A stretch of DNA of 64,000 bases from Anticarsia gemmatalis (GCF_050436995.1 NC_134764.1:10230001-10294000), one strand, 5' to 3'. Positions 29,701 to 44,700 are shown, numbered from the stretch's first letter. Notes: a model not told the origin generated them from the sequence alone. Program-made: numbers and translations.

Positions 29701-32700
29701 AGAGTTATTACATGATGCTTGCTGTTATCTGATAACGTGACCTTCGTAAGTTTATAAGTTGTGATGACTACGACACACTGTCTGGGGTGTGGAGGGTTAG
29801 GAGGTGTGAATGCAAGTTTATTTCAAACTTGAAGGCCCACTGCGGAAGTAAAGCTAGCTAAAATAGTATATCTCCTTGTTGTACCCTTCTTGGGCGACAG
29901 GACTACACAGGTCTGTTATTTATTTGTCCGTTCTATAAGACCGTGTCCAAAAAGGGCGAATTCTCTGCGATTCGAGAAGCGTGAGCTTTGCGCGTATTTT
30001 GAAATTGCGCGAAGGTTGTACCCGCGATGTATAAGCGCCGAGTATCTCGCTAACGCGATAAAGGTCTAACATGAGGACAGCTCAAACTCAAGTGCAATCT
30101 TGTGAAATATAATATTGCCTTTATTTTGGTATACGTACTTTTTTATCTGATGACTATACTGATCGTTATCTTTAGCTACCTAAATGTGCATCCAGATCAT
30201 ACTGATATCTAGTGCTATCGTACAATGACAAACCAACGTAATTAAAATTCCAGAATAGAGGCCTTTGGCCATATCTTTCATAATAAGAAACATTAACACA
30301 CACCAGCCAATTTGTCCGCATGAAGATTTCCCGAAGTAAAAAGAATCCTGTATGTCAATTTAGGTTATAAACTATCTGTATATCAAATTTCATTAATATC
30401 TGTTCGGTAGTTTTGTCGTGAGAGTAACAAACGAACATCCATCCTCACAAACATTCGCATTTAAAATTACATACTAGGATACAGTCCCTGCAGCTATAAG
30501 AAATCGTAACACAATTTAATGCACTGCACAAGATTATCTTAACTTTTAAACAGCAAGAGTAACTTTTCCTTTCTGATATCCAAGCCATTCAAATTACCTA
30601 AATCTAGCCAAAATTAACTACCACATAAAAGGTACATACAAATTAAGACCAAACTACGTTGTTACCGATACATCGCGTCGTTAGTTCACCGTGTCAAGTT
30701 CGCAATACCTATGTATTACGTATACTACATGTACATAGCAGTGCGTAAAATTAACACGCCCCACATATAAGAAAATAGATTCGACGCAGTTTCACACGGC
30801 GCAGCGTGAGATTCTTTTTTGGTAGTCAGAGTTTAAGTAATAATATCTTCATAAGTAAAGTTTAGAAATGAATTAAGTATATTGGAAAAAATATAAAAAA
30901 TATAAATTCTAATATGCTGTAGTAAGTTTCATATTTTATTGTATAAGACCTTTGCTTCGAAGCGATTTGAGATCGGACTTCGGCGATAGAAAATCGGTAT
31001 TCTAATAAATTGGTTTTCATGATCTGTAAGTTATTTTCGGTATTCTGTCTGATTCTGCTACCTACAGTTTTTTCTGTCTCAGGGATCCAGCGGCTATGTA
31101 AAAAGCCTGTGATTGCTCTTCCACCACTGCCACTGCTACTACCTAAGGAATCTTCATACCAAATTTCAAGTTTCTACGTTCAGCAGTTTCGCCTGTGTGT
31201 CCATCATTCTCACTCAGTAACGGAAGAGCTATACTCTTTAAACTAAGTCAAGGAGACTGCGGTTGCCTAGACAACTTTAATCTCTACATTGGGCTACAAG
31301 AATTCTATACAAAGAATTTTGAACTATGCTTAGTTCTCCTTCCTCTTAATAGGGCCATGTCGATACTTATCGACCGGGTATCGTGTTATAACCCAGGTAA
31401 CTTGGTTGTGGAGGTCCGATAGGCAGTCGCTCCATGTAAAAAACTGGTATCCAGCTGCATCTGGTAAGACTGGAAACCGACTCCAACATAGGTCTAAAGG
31501 CTAGGCTGATGATGATGTCGATACTTATCGTGTAAAATAATTTGTCGCCTGTAAATAAATAGCCTGTACGTGTTATTATTATTAAAACAATATACAACTC
31601 TATTTTACCTTGTAGTGCTATGCTAATTGAGTAAATAACATGATGTAAGCTCTTTACATGTATTACATAACAATATGTTTATTTGCGGACACTTACAACG
31701 TTATTTACTTGGGTTTGCTTGAGCTGCAATTACAATTGTCTAAATACCTATGACTGGCATATTAAAAATCACGAGCTGCCTTGCAAATGACATGGTCCTA
31801 TTGCATTCTTCTCTGACCTAAAAGAGGAAGTGCAAGCTATTACAACCCGAGCAGCAGTGGATATTACTTTGAAAAAGTGTTTAATCCAGCATGCTCATTT
31901 GTAAAAAACTTTTTAATTTTCGCTTTTCATTTTTTTTTTATTAGAATAAAGCCATTTTATTTAAGAATGCCGGACGTTTCGGCGCAGATCGCACTTGCCG
32001 TGGTCGCTGTCAGTGTGGAAAACATCTACTTCGAGATTTACACACTACCAATATATGTTTCCAAATGTTTAGAATCGCTTACGTTTGATTAACTTACAAA
32101 TACACAAACTTTCAGACTTAAAATTTCTTGGTAGGGAACTCATAGGGCAGCAAATGTTCTCATTACTTCTAAACCTTCCTTCATTCGATGACCCACATCT
32201 GGACCATAAACTTGTATTACTTACAGTTCTATTTATATCTCTCGCTCATCCTCGGCTCCAAGGTCGGGATCACTGGCGCTGATTGCTGGTTCCGTTGTGT
32301 AACCAGCGGACTAACCAGAGATGTCTGCTGTGTCACGATGCTTCCGCTTGGTGATAGAGTACGGAAACTGTGGGTGTTACAATGGAACGGAATGGAATTT
32401 TCGTGATAAGCTTGGACTCCTATTTTAGTGTGTCCGGGTTTATTGATAAGAAATTACGAAATTAAAATGGTTATTCATTACAAATTTGACCGATTAATGT
32501 CCCACTGCTTGGAAAGGGTCGCCTCCTGTAATGAGGGATCGAGGGGCTAGGCTTTGAAGACATTCAGAAAAGAGATGCATTTATTGTCTAGAATGTTTAT
32601 GTAGAAAATTAATGTGTATGTGGTCAATCTTAGATGAACTGAACTTCTGATCAAAAAAAATATTATTATTCGTCAATTTTAATGCGTTACTAGTTTTCGT

Positions 32701-35700
32701 TCAAGTAAAATGTTAATTAGTTGCTACAATACTTCATGAATAACACTTATTTCTTTCGCAAAACTCATTTACTCGCCACTTGTGATATGTTAAAAATATC
32801 GCCACGTACCAACGCAAGGGTGATTCAGTTTTATCCTTACTTAGAAATGTGTCGTTGAGACCGTACTGTGACTAATAAAACTCATTTTTTGGCTATCACA
32901 CACATTTACACTTATGACTACACCCTATATTTAGCGCAATGATATACGAACGACTTATTTTTAGTCGAATTATTTATGCGACGCTCAATTGACCAATGTT
33001 GGCTGAAATTACTGACAAAAAATATTTGCTCAATAGTCGATCGGTTTCCGAGAAACTAAGGAAGTATATTTCCGTTTAATTGTTAATGATACCTTATTTA
33101 TCCTACAATACATCAAATAGTTTGGACGTGTACTTTACTAATTACTACAAAACACATAAGATTTCGCAATAGGAACCCGCAAAATCAACTTCTACTGCAA
33201 TTTTTAACTGTTCATCCGCACGCGCATAGCCGTAGACGCTAAAATATATCTAGCTAGTAGTCTTGACCAGAAAAAGTAAATCTGCCAGAATGTATTGAAT
33301 CAAGCTATAGAATAATCTGACAAGATGGTTTATGTAAGGCGTAAGCAGAAAGTAAAGACTAGAGAACAAATTCTTTCAGTATGTTCAATTTTAATGATGC
33401 ATTAGTGTTAATTTTGTATTACAAATATCTAGACAGAATCGATTACTTATAATCGCGTTACTCGATACAAAACAATGTCGGCGCAGCTATAATTAGACGT
33501 TATTATTTAAGGAATCTATTTATGTGTGTTTGTGTATTGGGTAATAATTCGGACGGAAATCGAGGGCCCTCCCACGCACGACGAGAAAAGCGTAGCGACG
33601 TGTGCAATGAACGATCATTAGAGATGCTTTAATGCATGCTCGACGCAGTTTACACGGCACGTGTGAAACTATGGTAGAGGATCTTGGGGGTCGGAAGACT
33701 ATGAAATATTTGACTCTGGGCTACAACACGGGCTAATAGTTGCTAGTTACTTCTTGTGGTTCAGGGAGTTCTGCCCCAAAAATATCTAAATGCAGTGATA
33801 ACTTCGCTCCAAGCACATTTTATTCCATGGCAATCAAATCCTAAAAATGATGTACTGTGTTAATAATATTCATGTACATAACTACTATCGGGAATAAAGT
33901 CTTCACTCTTAAACGATATCCTCCTCTTGGTGTTTTTTCTTCCAATACTAACCTACTAAGATTCTTATAATATCTTGTTCCTATGATTTTTTTGCAATGC
34001 CAACTTAAATAAACGAAATAAAGAACTTTCTAGCATAGTGACCTTTCGTCTGGTTAACCACGTTGCTCTGACCTAGAGATAAGAAATACCTTTAAATCCT
34101 ATTTAATTCGCAGCGAACACGTTTCAAAAGTATTCTACAATCCATCAGAAGACATTTAATCATATTGCTAGAACTCGAAGAATCTGCCACGGTCCCTTCC
34201 TACTCGTTTATCTGAGCATGTCAATCTCACCTGCAAGCTTGGCGTCTCACTGAACATAAATCAACTGATCGTTTTGCGCATCGTGTATTTATACGCATCA
34301 TCGACTTATATAGCAATTATTTGATGTAGAAATAATACTGTCAAGTAGTAAGCACTTTAGCTGGTGGAATAGTCGGGTCATCTATTGAAGTGTTGAAAGC
34401 TATTGAACTGCCTTTGTATGAACCAATAGACACACGAAGAGAGACAGAATAGTTACTCGGAGTAAACCTGGAGTTAATGTTTTTCTTTCATAGACGACCA
34501 AAAATTTGAGGTATGAAGAACTTCAAATTAATAGAACCGGTTAGCTAATATGAACCCTGATTATGTCCAGATTAAGAGTAGGTAAGCATACGAATGTTAC
34601 AGACATGATGCTAGTACGTAGTAAGAGAATTGCGTCGGCGTAAAAATATCCCATGTTTTCATTCCCCTCCCTACAAAGCTTTCTCTTTGCCAAATCTCTC
34701 GTAAAACAGCTCAGCAGTTTCGTCAAATTCAAACACAAACAAACGCAAGATTTATAACCGCCAATATTGTGATGCGAATCCGTTGACATGTTTACATACA
34801 AATACATGAGAGGCACAATGAAATTGACACACTTTTGAATGATCACCAAGTTTATGCCAACGGCCATTCAGTTGGCCATTAGCGACACTTGTAAACTTAG
34901 AATATGTGACACGGTCTCCGTAACATTCGGGAATTCGCACCGTTATAATGTTGGTCGTTTGGCCAACTGCCATCGGCACACGAAAATGCATAAATATTCG
35001 GACAAACGTTTGATCAAATCTGTATGATGTAATCAGTATACCTGGGCTTCAGGATTTTGTTCGCGTGTTCAGTTTCTTGGATTAGTCATTGCAAGTTTTA
35101 GTTTGGGGATTGAGTTTCAGTCAATCATTTGTCGATAAGTCATTACTCATTAGGTCTCCCTGCTTGCCAAGAAGTGATGAATACATCTCACTAATTTAAT
35201 ATTTTATCATTCTGTTATATTTAATTTACACTAGTCACCGTTGTGTTGTGTTACTTCGCACGATCATACAATATGCCTGTACCAGAAACTCTTTTTCATT
35301 AGACCGTGAATATCGAAACGATTAGTCAGTTATATCGAAACCAATCTCTGCTGATTTTGTAGTATCTTAATACGGTCTCCATTTACTTTTCAAACGACAC
35401 GAACATTCTGAAAATCACACAGTGTGTAATTACTTGCATATTTGAATACTTATCTTGTTAATCTATACTAGACAGTTTTCTTCTTCAAGAACATTTTACC
35501 ATCAAACAGTTTGGTACATAAACGCAGAACTAGTTCTTTAAACATAACATTATCTAACACTCGACCTGTTCTGGTTCGAACAAGAATTAACCTAAAAATA
35601 TGAACAGTTCGTAACCTATATTTATTCTAGTATTTTGTCAGCCATCTCTATAAATAAGATGTTTTCACAGAAGTGCTTTCGCGATTCAAGAATTTCGTCG

Positions 35701-38700
35701 TCTTATATAAATTCATTCATATGTGTTTCCACGCTGATCAGATAAAAATACAATAATTGCGTGGATAGAGTACTAGTATTTCTAGGCAGAATGTGTTGTC
35801 GTCTAAGCTAAATAGAATTAGTTGCCTAGGTTAGTACTTAGGCTTGGTATTGTGAGGTAACCGGCACGTGGCGATCTATCTAACCGTACTAGCAGACTAG
35901 AATGAATATTAAAGAGTTTTTAACATTTGTAGATAAATTTATGTACTGAAGGGAGCAATGTTTTATTCTTTTGATTAATTTGCTTTATTTTTTGATCTTC
36001 TGGAATATGCGAAACATACGTAAAATACTTAGCTTTGAAGGTTAGGCGTAAGGCTGTAAGCTTAAATTTATGTTACGTTGTTTTTTAGATTATTAGGTTA
36101 TGACGTCGCCGATGCTAGTGTAGTGGCATGTGCATCCATTTTCATTCCTCCTACAAAATTGCACGAGACAGTTTATTCTGAATGTTATTCAAGAATACTC
36201 GCTATACATTAGATAAAATGTGTTTGTATTAAATTTCGCGTGTCGCCGGTGCCCCACATTAACGATTTATACTCTAGTTGTGGCGCCAAAAATGTTTAAT
36301 TACGTGTTTTCATACATTATGGCCGACTTTCACTCAGCCGGGGGAGTGAGGTCGGCCGAACGTGAAAGTTTTCGCGCCAATTTTCAGAGACAACGACCAC
36401 CGGCCACCTACGTTTTTAATTAGTTCCCGCGCAAGTTTATAGATAATTAAATCTTAATTTTTGCGGTGGTAACTTTCTTGTTTGCTCTTTTTAAGACAAT
36501 TTATGATGTTGAATATTGGTATACGAGTACAGTTACTTTTTAGGATCCGGCCACTGAAATAAAGTCTAATTGCGAGTTAATTTATTATTATTATTATTTA
36601 TTTTTATTCCAAGTAACAAGACTCATATCGTGTTAGTAACAGTATTTCTTACATCAATGTTAGTATTCCTATTCTAAATTACCTACTTACTATACATGTA
36701 ATCACTGCTGCACGCTCATCACCGAGGTGGAGAGCCTGCAGCAGCGATTAATAAAAGTGCAGTCAAGTCTGCTCGCAATACAGCACAGGATACTGTTGGG
36801 GCTTGCCCGCACGCGACGCACCAGGGAAGCACATCTTTTTCGCATCGTAGCGTAAAAACAGTCGATGCGAGCTTCTGCAAACATCCCTGATGCACTGCAG
36901 AATCGAGGCAGCCCCACCAGCACCCTGTACGCATTGTTGTATTGTACGCGAAGGGCGTTGTACGATCTTTGCGAATAATCTGCCCACAGGCTGCACGTGT
37001 AAAAAGATGTGCAATATGCACGAAACAAGGTTTTTTTGACCTGTACTGAACAACGTGCGAACCTGCGAGCTATCATATTAGCTCGGACCGACAACGCCCT
37101 TCGCTCTCTCTCAATGTCCTCATTGTCCTTGATGTCGGAGGTTAAAAGATGGCCTAGGTATTTGAATTTGTACACTCTTCTAAGCAGTGCTCCATTTAGG
37201 TTTATGGGAGGTACAAATTCAGGGCCCCTTCCCCGGGCAGCAAAGACCATGATTTCACTTTTTGAAGTGTTGTAGACCAATCCGTGAAGTCTAGCATAGT
37301 CTTCACAGATGGTCACCAACCGTCTTAGGCCACAGGGCGAGGCACTCAGAAGGGCCATGTCGTCGGCGTAGCTGATGTTATTAACACATACCCCGTCAAT
37401 GTAACAGCCGGCACGCTCCCTGCTGAGCACCTCGATCAGCTCGTTGACGTATAGATTGAAGAGCGTAGGCGAGCTTAGCCCTCCCTGCCTCACTCCGCAC
37501 TCCAATCCATACGGCCCCGACAATGCCCCAGCCCAGCGCACCTGATTGATCTGGCCTCCGTACCAGTACTTTAAAGTATTTATAAGCTCATGAGGAACTC
37601 CAGCAGTCTCCAACTTCTTCCAGAGAATACTGTAGGAGACCAGATCAAAAGCTTTGGAGAGGTCGAGGAAGCAGGCATACGTAGGTGTTTTCCGGTCTGT
37701 GTAGTACTTGACAGCCCACTTCAAGGACAAGATGGCACTCTCGGTTGATAATCCGGGTCGAAAACCAAATTGATTATCGTGCAGTTTTATGTGTTTATTG
37801 AGACACTTATTAAAGAGGCTGTCAAGCACTTTCGCTATCACCGTTGCCAGAGAAATAGGTCTATAGTTTTTTAAGTCCGCCATATCAGCTGTTTTATTTT
37901 TAACTATAGGAACCACAATAGTTTTAGTCATCTGACTAGGCACATACGCATGACTTATACAGAAATTAAAGAACATTGCCAACACTCTTGGTAAATGAGG
38001 ACCCGCGAACTTGAGATGCTCGATGCTCAGACTGTCATGACCCGGAGACTTGCCTCTGGACATGGTGTTGAGGACACCTTTGACCTCCTTGGCTGTAAAC
38101 CTAATTCCAAGGTCATGACAACCACCAGCACCGAGCCCACAAGAACCGGGGCCCAGTGGTGATCTTATCCTAAAATGTTCCTTAAAGAGGTCAGCAATGC
38201 TTACAGGATCGCTCACGCCACCGACAGATACAGGGAGGCCAGGCCTTCCGCTCAACCTGTTAGTGTGCTTCCAAAAAGACTTAAAATCATTATTCGAATG
38301 ATGTGAGGCCAAAATGTCCATTCTTATTTGCTCTTGGTGTGTTTGACACCATTTCAAACGAGACTTAAATATCTTCTTTGCCTCACACATAGCATAAAAT
38401 GTAGGGCCACTATATGGTTTACCACAATCTTCCCACAAACGGAATTTGAGCCTGGCGTCCCCGTACGCATCGCCAACATGTCGATTCCAGCCTATCACAG
38501 CCTTCTTGTTCACACGTCTGTTGCGCCCTCGACCCACCGCAGCGGATTCCGATAAGGCACGCACAATACTATTATACATAGTGTCTATTATGTTGTGATG
38601 ACAATGTTGTACACAGATCTTATCACAACAATTCCTTAAGTCATCAGGGAAATCAATAAGCCTAAGTCTTTCATGACAAGCCATGGTATAAGACTTTATT

Positions 38701-41700
38701 TGATCAGGACTTCTTTCCCCCCATAACACACAATTTTCTACAAAACTATAGGTACTTTGTTTTTGACATATTTTATCGAACACACATTCAATAACTAGTG
38801 GATAGTGATCTGACCACATTACATCATAAATAACACGCGCTGCGACTACTGAGTCACGCGCCGCCTTTGTTACTACACAATGGTCCAGCCACCTGCGTGA
38901 ACCGTGCGCATCGCTTATAAAGGTATAAGTGTCTGAGTTTAGCCCTAACAAATCTGTATCAACACAGCTCCATTCAAGTTCCTCACAGAAATCACTTAGT
39001 TCATAGAAAAATCGACATGATGGGTGTGCATTAAAGTCTCCTAAAATATAGCAGCTTTCAATATTATACGAGTCTATTATAGCACTCACCGCGCTCAGGC
39101 AATCCGTGAATTCCACTAGGTTACTTGCCTCGTCCGTGGGCATGTACACGTTGAACACTATCACTGACCTTTTATTAAACGCTAGTTCGATAGCGCACAC
39201 TCGCGAGTTGTTACACGGAACCACCGACACATTACTAAAAACACTTTTCCTCCATAATATCGCCAGACCTCCAAATGGTCGGCCTCGCAGGATTCCCGCC
39301 GTTGTATCTACAGCCGAAGTGCCCGTACAGCCGAAATCCTCACTTATATTATGTAGGTATCCAAGTTCCTCGGGTAACAGCCAGGTTTCTTGAAGAGCTA
39401 TTATATCATAGCTAGAACAATGTTCACGAATACTCTCAATAGACCTCTTTATACTTTTACAATTAAAGCTCACCATCTTGTATATCTGCTTATCTATTGT
39501 TAATCGATACAGGGCCGTACTCGGTACTAGAATTCCCGGACGCATGTGGACTTTTATAGTGTACGAACCGCCTAAAGATTATATCCTTTGGCCATAGGTT
39601 GCCATTCAAGAACGTTTTTTCCCCTGATTGTGGCACAAAGAACTTAAACGACTTGTGCGTTAAATGCTTTTGAGAGTGTATTCTTTGTAACTTGACAGTC
39701 AGCTTAGTTTTTGCCAGAATGTAATCTGTTATATCCTTCTCGCTAGTCTCGACGCTAATGTTGGAGATAAAAATCGGAACTTTCTTCTCCGCCGCCTTAA
39801 AATTGCCCACGGACTCGCTTGCTAAGCCAAATTCTCCTCTAACACGCTTTTTAACACTTAGCTTCTTATACGTGACCGTATGCCACGATCCCTCATCGGA
39901 TTGCTTCGTAGAACAATCCACTTGATTTCTTTTAGCGCTTTGTTTACATTCTATTATCAGCGGCGGCGCACCGATCAGCTGTTCACTCGCCGCGGTCGCA
40001 CGCTCGGGGGCAATCGGGGAAACCGGTTGTATCGCCGTCTCGTTCCCACAAGCAGACGATAACGACGACATCGCTCCGTGCGCTACGCTAGCTTGCTGCG
40101 GTATCGATCTACCCTCATGTAACAAATTGTGCGCCTGATCATGACTCAGCTTCTTCGGTTTGAGCTGAGGTAGTGGCGAGTTAGATTTAGATGAAAGCCA
40201 ACCGGTACACTTTAAAGGTGACATACTCCCATCTTCGTCACCTATATGCGCACCTCTTTTTGTATTAATACAAAAGCTTACTTCCTCCGTATTACTTGCT
40301 GTTCTCACTTTGTCATTCGTACTCAGGACCGCTTTCTTTACAGCTGCAAGCTGCTCAAGTGAAGCGTACGAGTCTTTGATGTTCCTGACTTCCTCTTGCA
40401 ATACCACTAGCCTTTTAAGAACGTCTGACACATCCAGGTGATCAAACGTGATGGGCGGGAGCTTCTCCAGATTTCGGGCCACAAACACTGGCATCAAATC
40501 TGGATAGGACTTGAAGGCACTGATAATGTCACTGAGTGCACGGTTTTCCTTGCCTTGCCCTTTTCGAACTGGTTTTCTTTTGTCCGCCGGTAGCGATTCA
40601 AATAGTAACGATTTCGATTTTTCAATTTCATCACTACTAAATGTCGCCACACACAATCTGACCAGACTTTCTTCGTCACACAAAGATATCTTATTCTGCA
40701 CGTACGCCAGCAGTTCGTCTATAACAATGTTACAGCTGCTACACTTTAACGTATCCGACATTTTGTAACGTATCGGGACTTTTTAGCACTTGTGACACAC
40801 ACATAACGCGTCGTACTCGGATGCGTGCGCGAGCGAGACTTGTGATTTGACTTGTTATTCACTTTGCAAATTAATTTGTTTAATTTACTACGTCACGCCT
40901 TTTTTGACTGGAGAGGTAGACAGAGTTTGCTTTATGATGTTGTTTAACCTACAGCTCCTTGCTTTTTGGTTGAATTGTGTAGAATTACATAATTTACCAC
41001 CCTTCAACATACAACATCAGACTCATCAAAGAGTATCAAAGTGTAGCTTATTAACTTCCACTTGTTACCTGGACAGTTCATGTCCTTGATCAGCTTCCGT
41101 ATATCCTAGAGCTACTGTATGTATGTAACGTGTGTTTGTTTGTTTGCAGGTCGGTCGCATACCGGCGGATCACCCGCTAGTGGGCGGACACAAGGGCCCG
41201 GTGCTGGACATCGCCTGGTGTCCGCACAACGACAATGTCATCGCCAGTGGATCTGAAGACTGCGTTGTTAAGGTAACACACCTATTATTTATCAGTAGAT
41301 TAAATTATCAAAATTTAAAGAAAAACTAACTTTCACGAAAAAGGGTACATACCGCTTGGGTTGAAACCCAAACAACGTAGCATTTGCGATGTAGAGAAAA
41401 TACAATTTTCTCGTGTCGGTCTGTGGAATAAAACACTGGGTTTCTTGGTATAAGAAAACTATACACTATTTATTTTCGAAGAGAATGATAGTTATACCGT
41501 ACCAAATAAATGATTACCGTACTAGATTTATCCTATAAAGACGAGTTTATAGGTGTGATAGCAGTAACTTGGCATATCAACCAAAAGTAAAGGTAGTTCT
41601 TATTTTTCATTTGCCTGTGGTCTTCATTACAGTTTCTAACACTTGTCGTGTATGTTGTTGTTCAGGTATGGCAGATCCCGGACGGTGGTCTGTCGCGCAC

Positions 41701-44700
41701 GCTCACGGAGCCGGTGGTGGACCTGGTGTACCATCAGCGACGCGTGGGGCTCGTACTGTGGCACCCCACCGCGCAGAACGTGCTGCTCACCGCTGGATCT
41801 GATAATCAGGTAACATTACAATGCAGAATTACTTGTGTTTCGAACAGGTGGATGTTTTGTTGGCTTGTAAATTTGGAGAAATTTGTATTTTCGGTTCCTA
41901 TTAGTATCATAGATCGAACTGTCTGGCTACGTATGCTTTTGTGCCGCTGCTCCACATGACTATACAATGAATATATCCAGTATCCTATCTATACTTAATA
42001 TAATAAAGCTGAAGAGTTTGTTTGTTTGTTTTTTTGTTTGAACGCGCTAATCTCAGGAACTACTGGTCCGATTTAAAAAATTCTTTCAGTGTTAGATAGC
42101 CCATTTATCGAGGAAGGCTATAGGCTATATAACATCACACTACGGTCATAAGGAGCGGAGTAACAACGAAAAATGTTGCAAAAACGGGGAAAATTTTGAC
42201 CCATTCTCTTAGGTGACGCAAGCGAAGTTGCGCGGGTCAGCTAGTCTACAATAAATCCTAAAAGTAAATAAGTATTTCCTAAAAAAAATTAGACAAAAAC
42301 TATTAATTACTAGCTGACCCACGCAACTTCGCTTGCGTCATATAAGAGAGAATGGGTCATAATTTTCCCCGATTTTGTAACATTTCTTACTGGTACTCTG
42401 CTTCTATTAGGCGTAGCGTGATGATATATACCTAGCCTATAGCCTTCCTCGATAAGTGGGCTATCTAACATTGAAAGAATTTTTCAAATCGGACCAGTAG
42501 TTCCTGAGATTAGCGCGTTCAAACAAACAAACAAACTCTTCAGCTTTATAATATTAAGTATAAATTTATTCAGCAACTTAGTGGGTACCCCATATCCTGA
42601 TACCCCTGCCTAAGCTAAAAAGTATGAAGCAATAAAGCCCTACTTACGTTACAGATAGCGATATGGAACGTGGGCACGGGCGAGGTGCTGCTGAGCCTGG
42701 ACTGTCACCCCGACCTCATCTACTCCGCCTGCTGGAACTGGACCGGCTCCAAGCTGCTCACCACCTGCAGGGACAAGAAGATCAGGTAACACATATTCAC
42801 CAGTCAAAGAAACAGTAAATTAGTCCTTTGTAATAGCACTAAATTTATTTAAATAATATAGTGTCTTGATAAAAAGTACATTGTCATGAAATGGAACTAA
42901 TTATAACACGAACTAATAACTCGGTAAATACATCGATGTAGATCCGAATTGTATCGAACTTAGCCGGTGCTCAAAAAACTAAACACAAACATCTAAGCAT
43001 ATCGTCATGCGTTTAAAGTACCAAATGGAAGCAATTTTAGTCTTATTTAAAACTAGCTGACCCGCGCAACTTCGCTTGCGTCACATAAGAGAGAATGGGT
43101 CAAAATTTTCCCCGTTTTTGTATCATTTTTCACTGATACTCTGCTCCTATTGGTCATAGCGTGATGATATATAGCCTATAACCTTCCTCGATAAATGGAC
43201 TATCTAACACTGAAAGAATTTTTCAAATCAGACCAGTAGTTTCTGAGATTAACGCGTTCAAACAAACAAACAAACAAACAAACTCTTCAGCTTTATAATA
43301 TAAGTATAGATTATAATATAAGTATAGATGAATGCTAAAAGCCAGTGAAAGGGTACATTTTGAAGATTTTGCAATATTTTTACTTGTTCACAGGATCATC
43401 GACCCGCGCAAGGGCGAGGTGGAGTCTGAAGCGATAGCGCACGAGGGGAGCAAGGCGTCCCGAGCTATCTTCCTTAAACATGGACTTGTGTTCACTACCG
43501 GGTAAGGATTCATATCGATCGTCGAAGATATTAACCTAGAGATTATAGGGGGTAAAATAAAAGACAAGGGTTAGAAAAACTTCTTTATAACTCAGAATCT
43601 TCCTGTATTTATCTTCATTTTATTCGCTCGGCTACTTTTGATAAACGTTAACTTTTTAGTTAGTAATATTATTCATTTTAACCCATACTTACATTGAACG
43701 AAAAGCTGCTGTTCATAACTTTTAGGTGCCCGCAAGTTATGATATCGAAGTTAAGCTATTGCTCGCTTCAATGCGTTAAATTTGCTTCGGAGTGTACACT
43801 TAAAACAAAAATGACTGCCGTTTAGTAATTTAGAATCTGTTTTTTTTAACCCATTACTGTCCCACTGCAGGGCAAGGGTCTCCACCCAATCGAGGGGGAG
43901 GGGTTAGGCCTTGAGACCACCACGCTGGCCAAGTGCGGGTTGGGGACTTTTCATGCCCTCAATAAATATATTAAACAAATTTGAGGCATGCAAGGTTTCC
44001 TCACGATCTATAATCTGTCCCCTAAGCTTGATCGTTGCTTGTTTCCGCGTCGTGTGGCAGGTTCAGCCGCATGTCGGAGCGGCAGTACACGCTGCGCACG
44101 CCGGACGCGCTGAGCGAGCCCATCGTCACGGTGGAGATCGACACCAGCAACGGCGTCATGTTCCCGCTCTACGACCCCGACACCAACCTCATCTACCTCT
44201 GCGGCAAGGGCGACTCCGTCATACGATACTTTGAGGTACCTATCACTGCATACCATAGACCACTCCAATAAAATTAAAACAAACAATTCCTGAAATTTCG
44301 ACAAGTGTTATGAATCGTCATAACAGTTTGAGTGTTTAACATCACCATAGCATTTTAAGTTTACCACTGGAAAAGCCGGTAACTGGTGAAAAGAAACGGC
44401 AGCTCGCATATATGGCCTAGGCGGCCAGATTAGTTTAGAGGTCTTGTCTAGTCTCGTTTAGGAACTAATTAGTCGTGTTAGTTGATTTTATACTGGCCAT
44501 AGATTTGTAATTCTTACACGTAGATAATTGCATCTTAAACAACGTGTTAAGTTCAGACGGAGTTTTGTGTCTACCCGTACTTTGTGCATGCACATACTAC
44601 AAGTAAGTCCTGTCAAATATGTCAAAAATTCAATATAATGTATTCTATTTTGGTTTCAGGTGACACCAGAGCCACCATTTGTCCATTACATCAACACCTT

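Larger units (their letters stand above)
36583..40845 (-). mobile_element. Apparently full-length two-ORF non-LTR retrotransposon (CR1/Daphne-like)
   Basis: Minus-strand order: short 5' UTR, ORF1 (39490-40761), ORF2 (36702-39545) overlapping ORF1 by 56 nt, short 3' UTR, and a 3' tail of TAA/AATAAA units (36583-36610 region). Both frames are open. The protein pair (coiled-coil ORF1, endonuclease plus RT ORF2 without RNase H) places it in the Jockey/CR1 superfamily. The 5' border near 40845 is estimated. It lies antisense in coronin intron 1. Confidence 0.88.
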
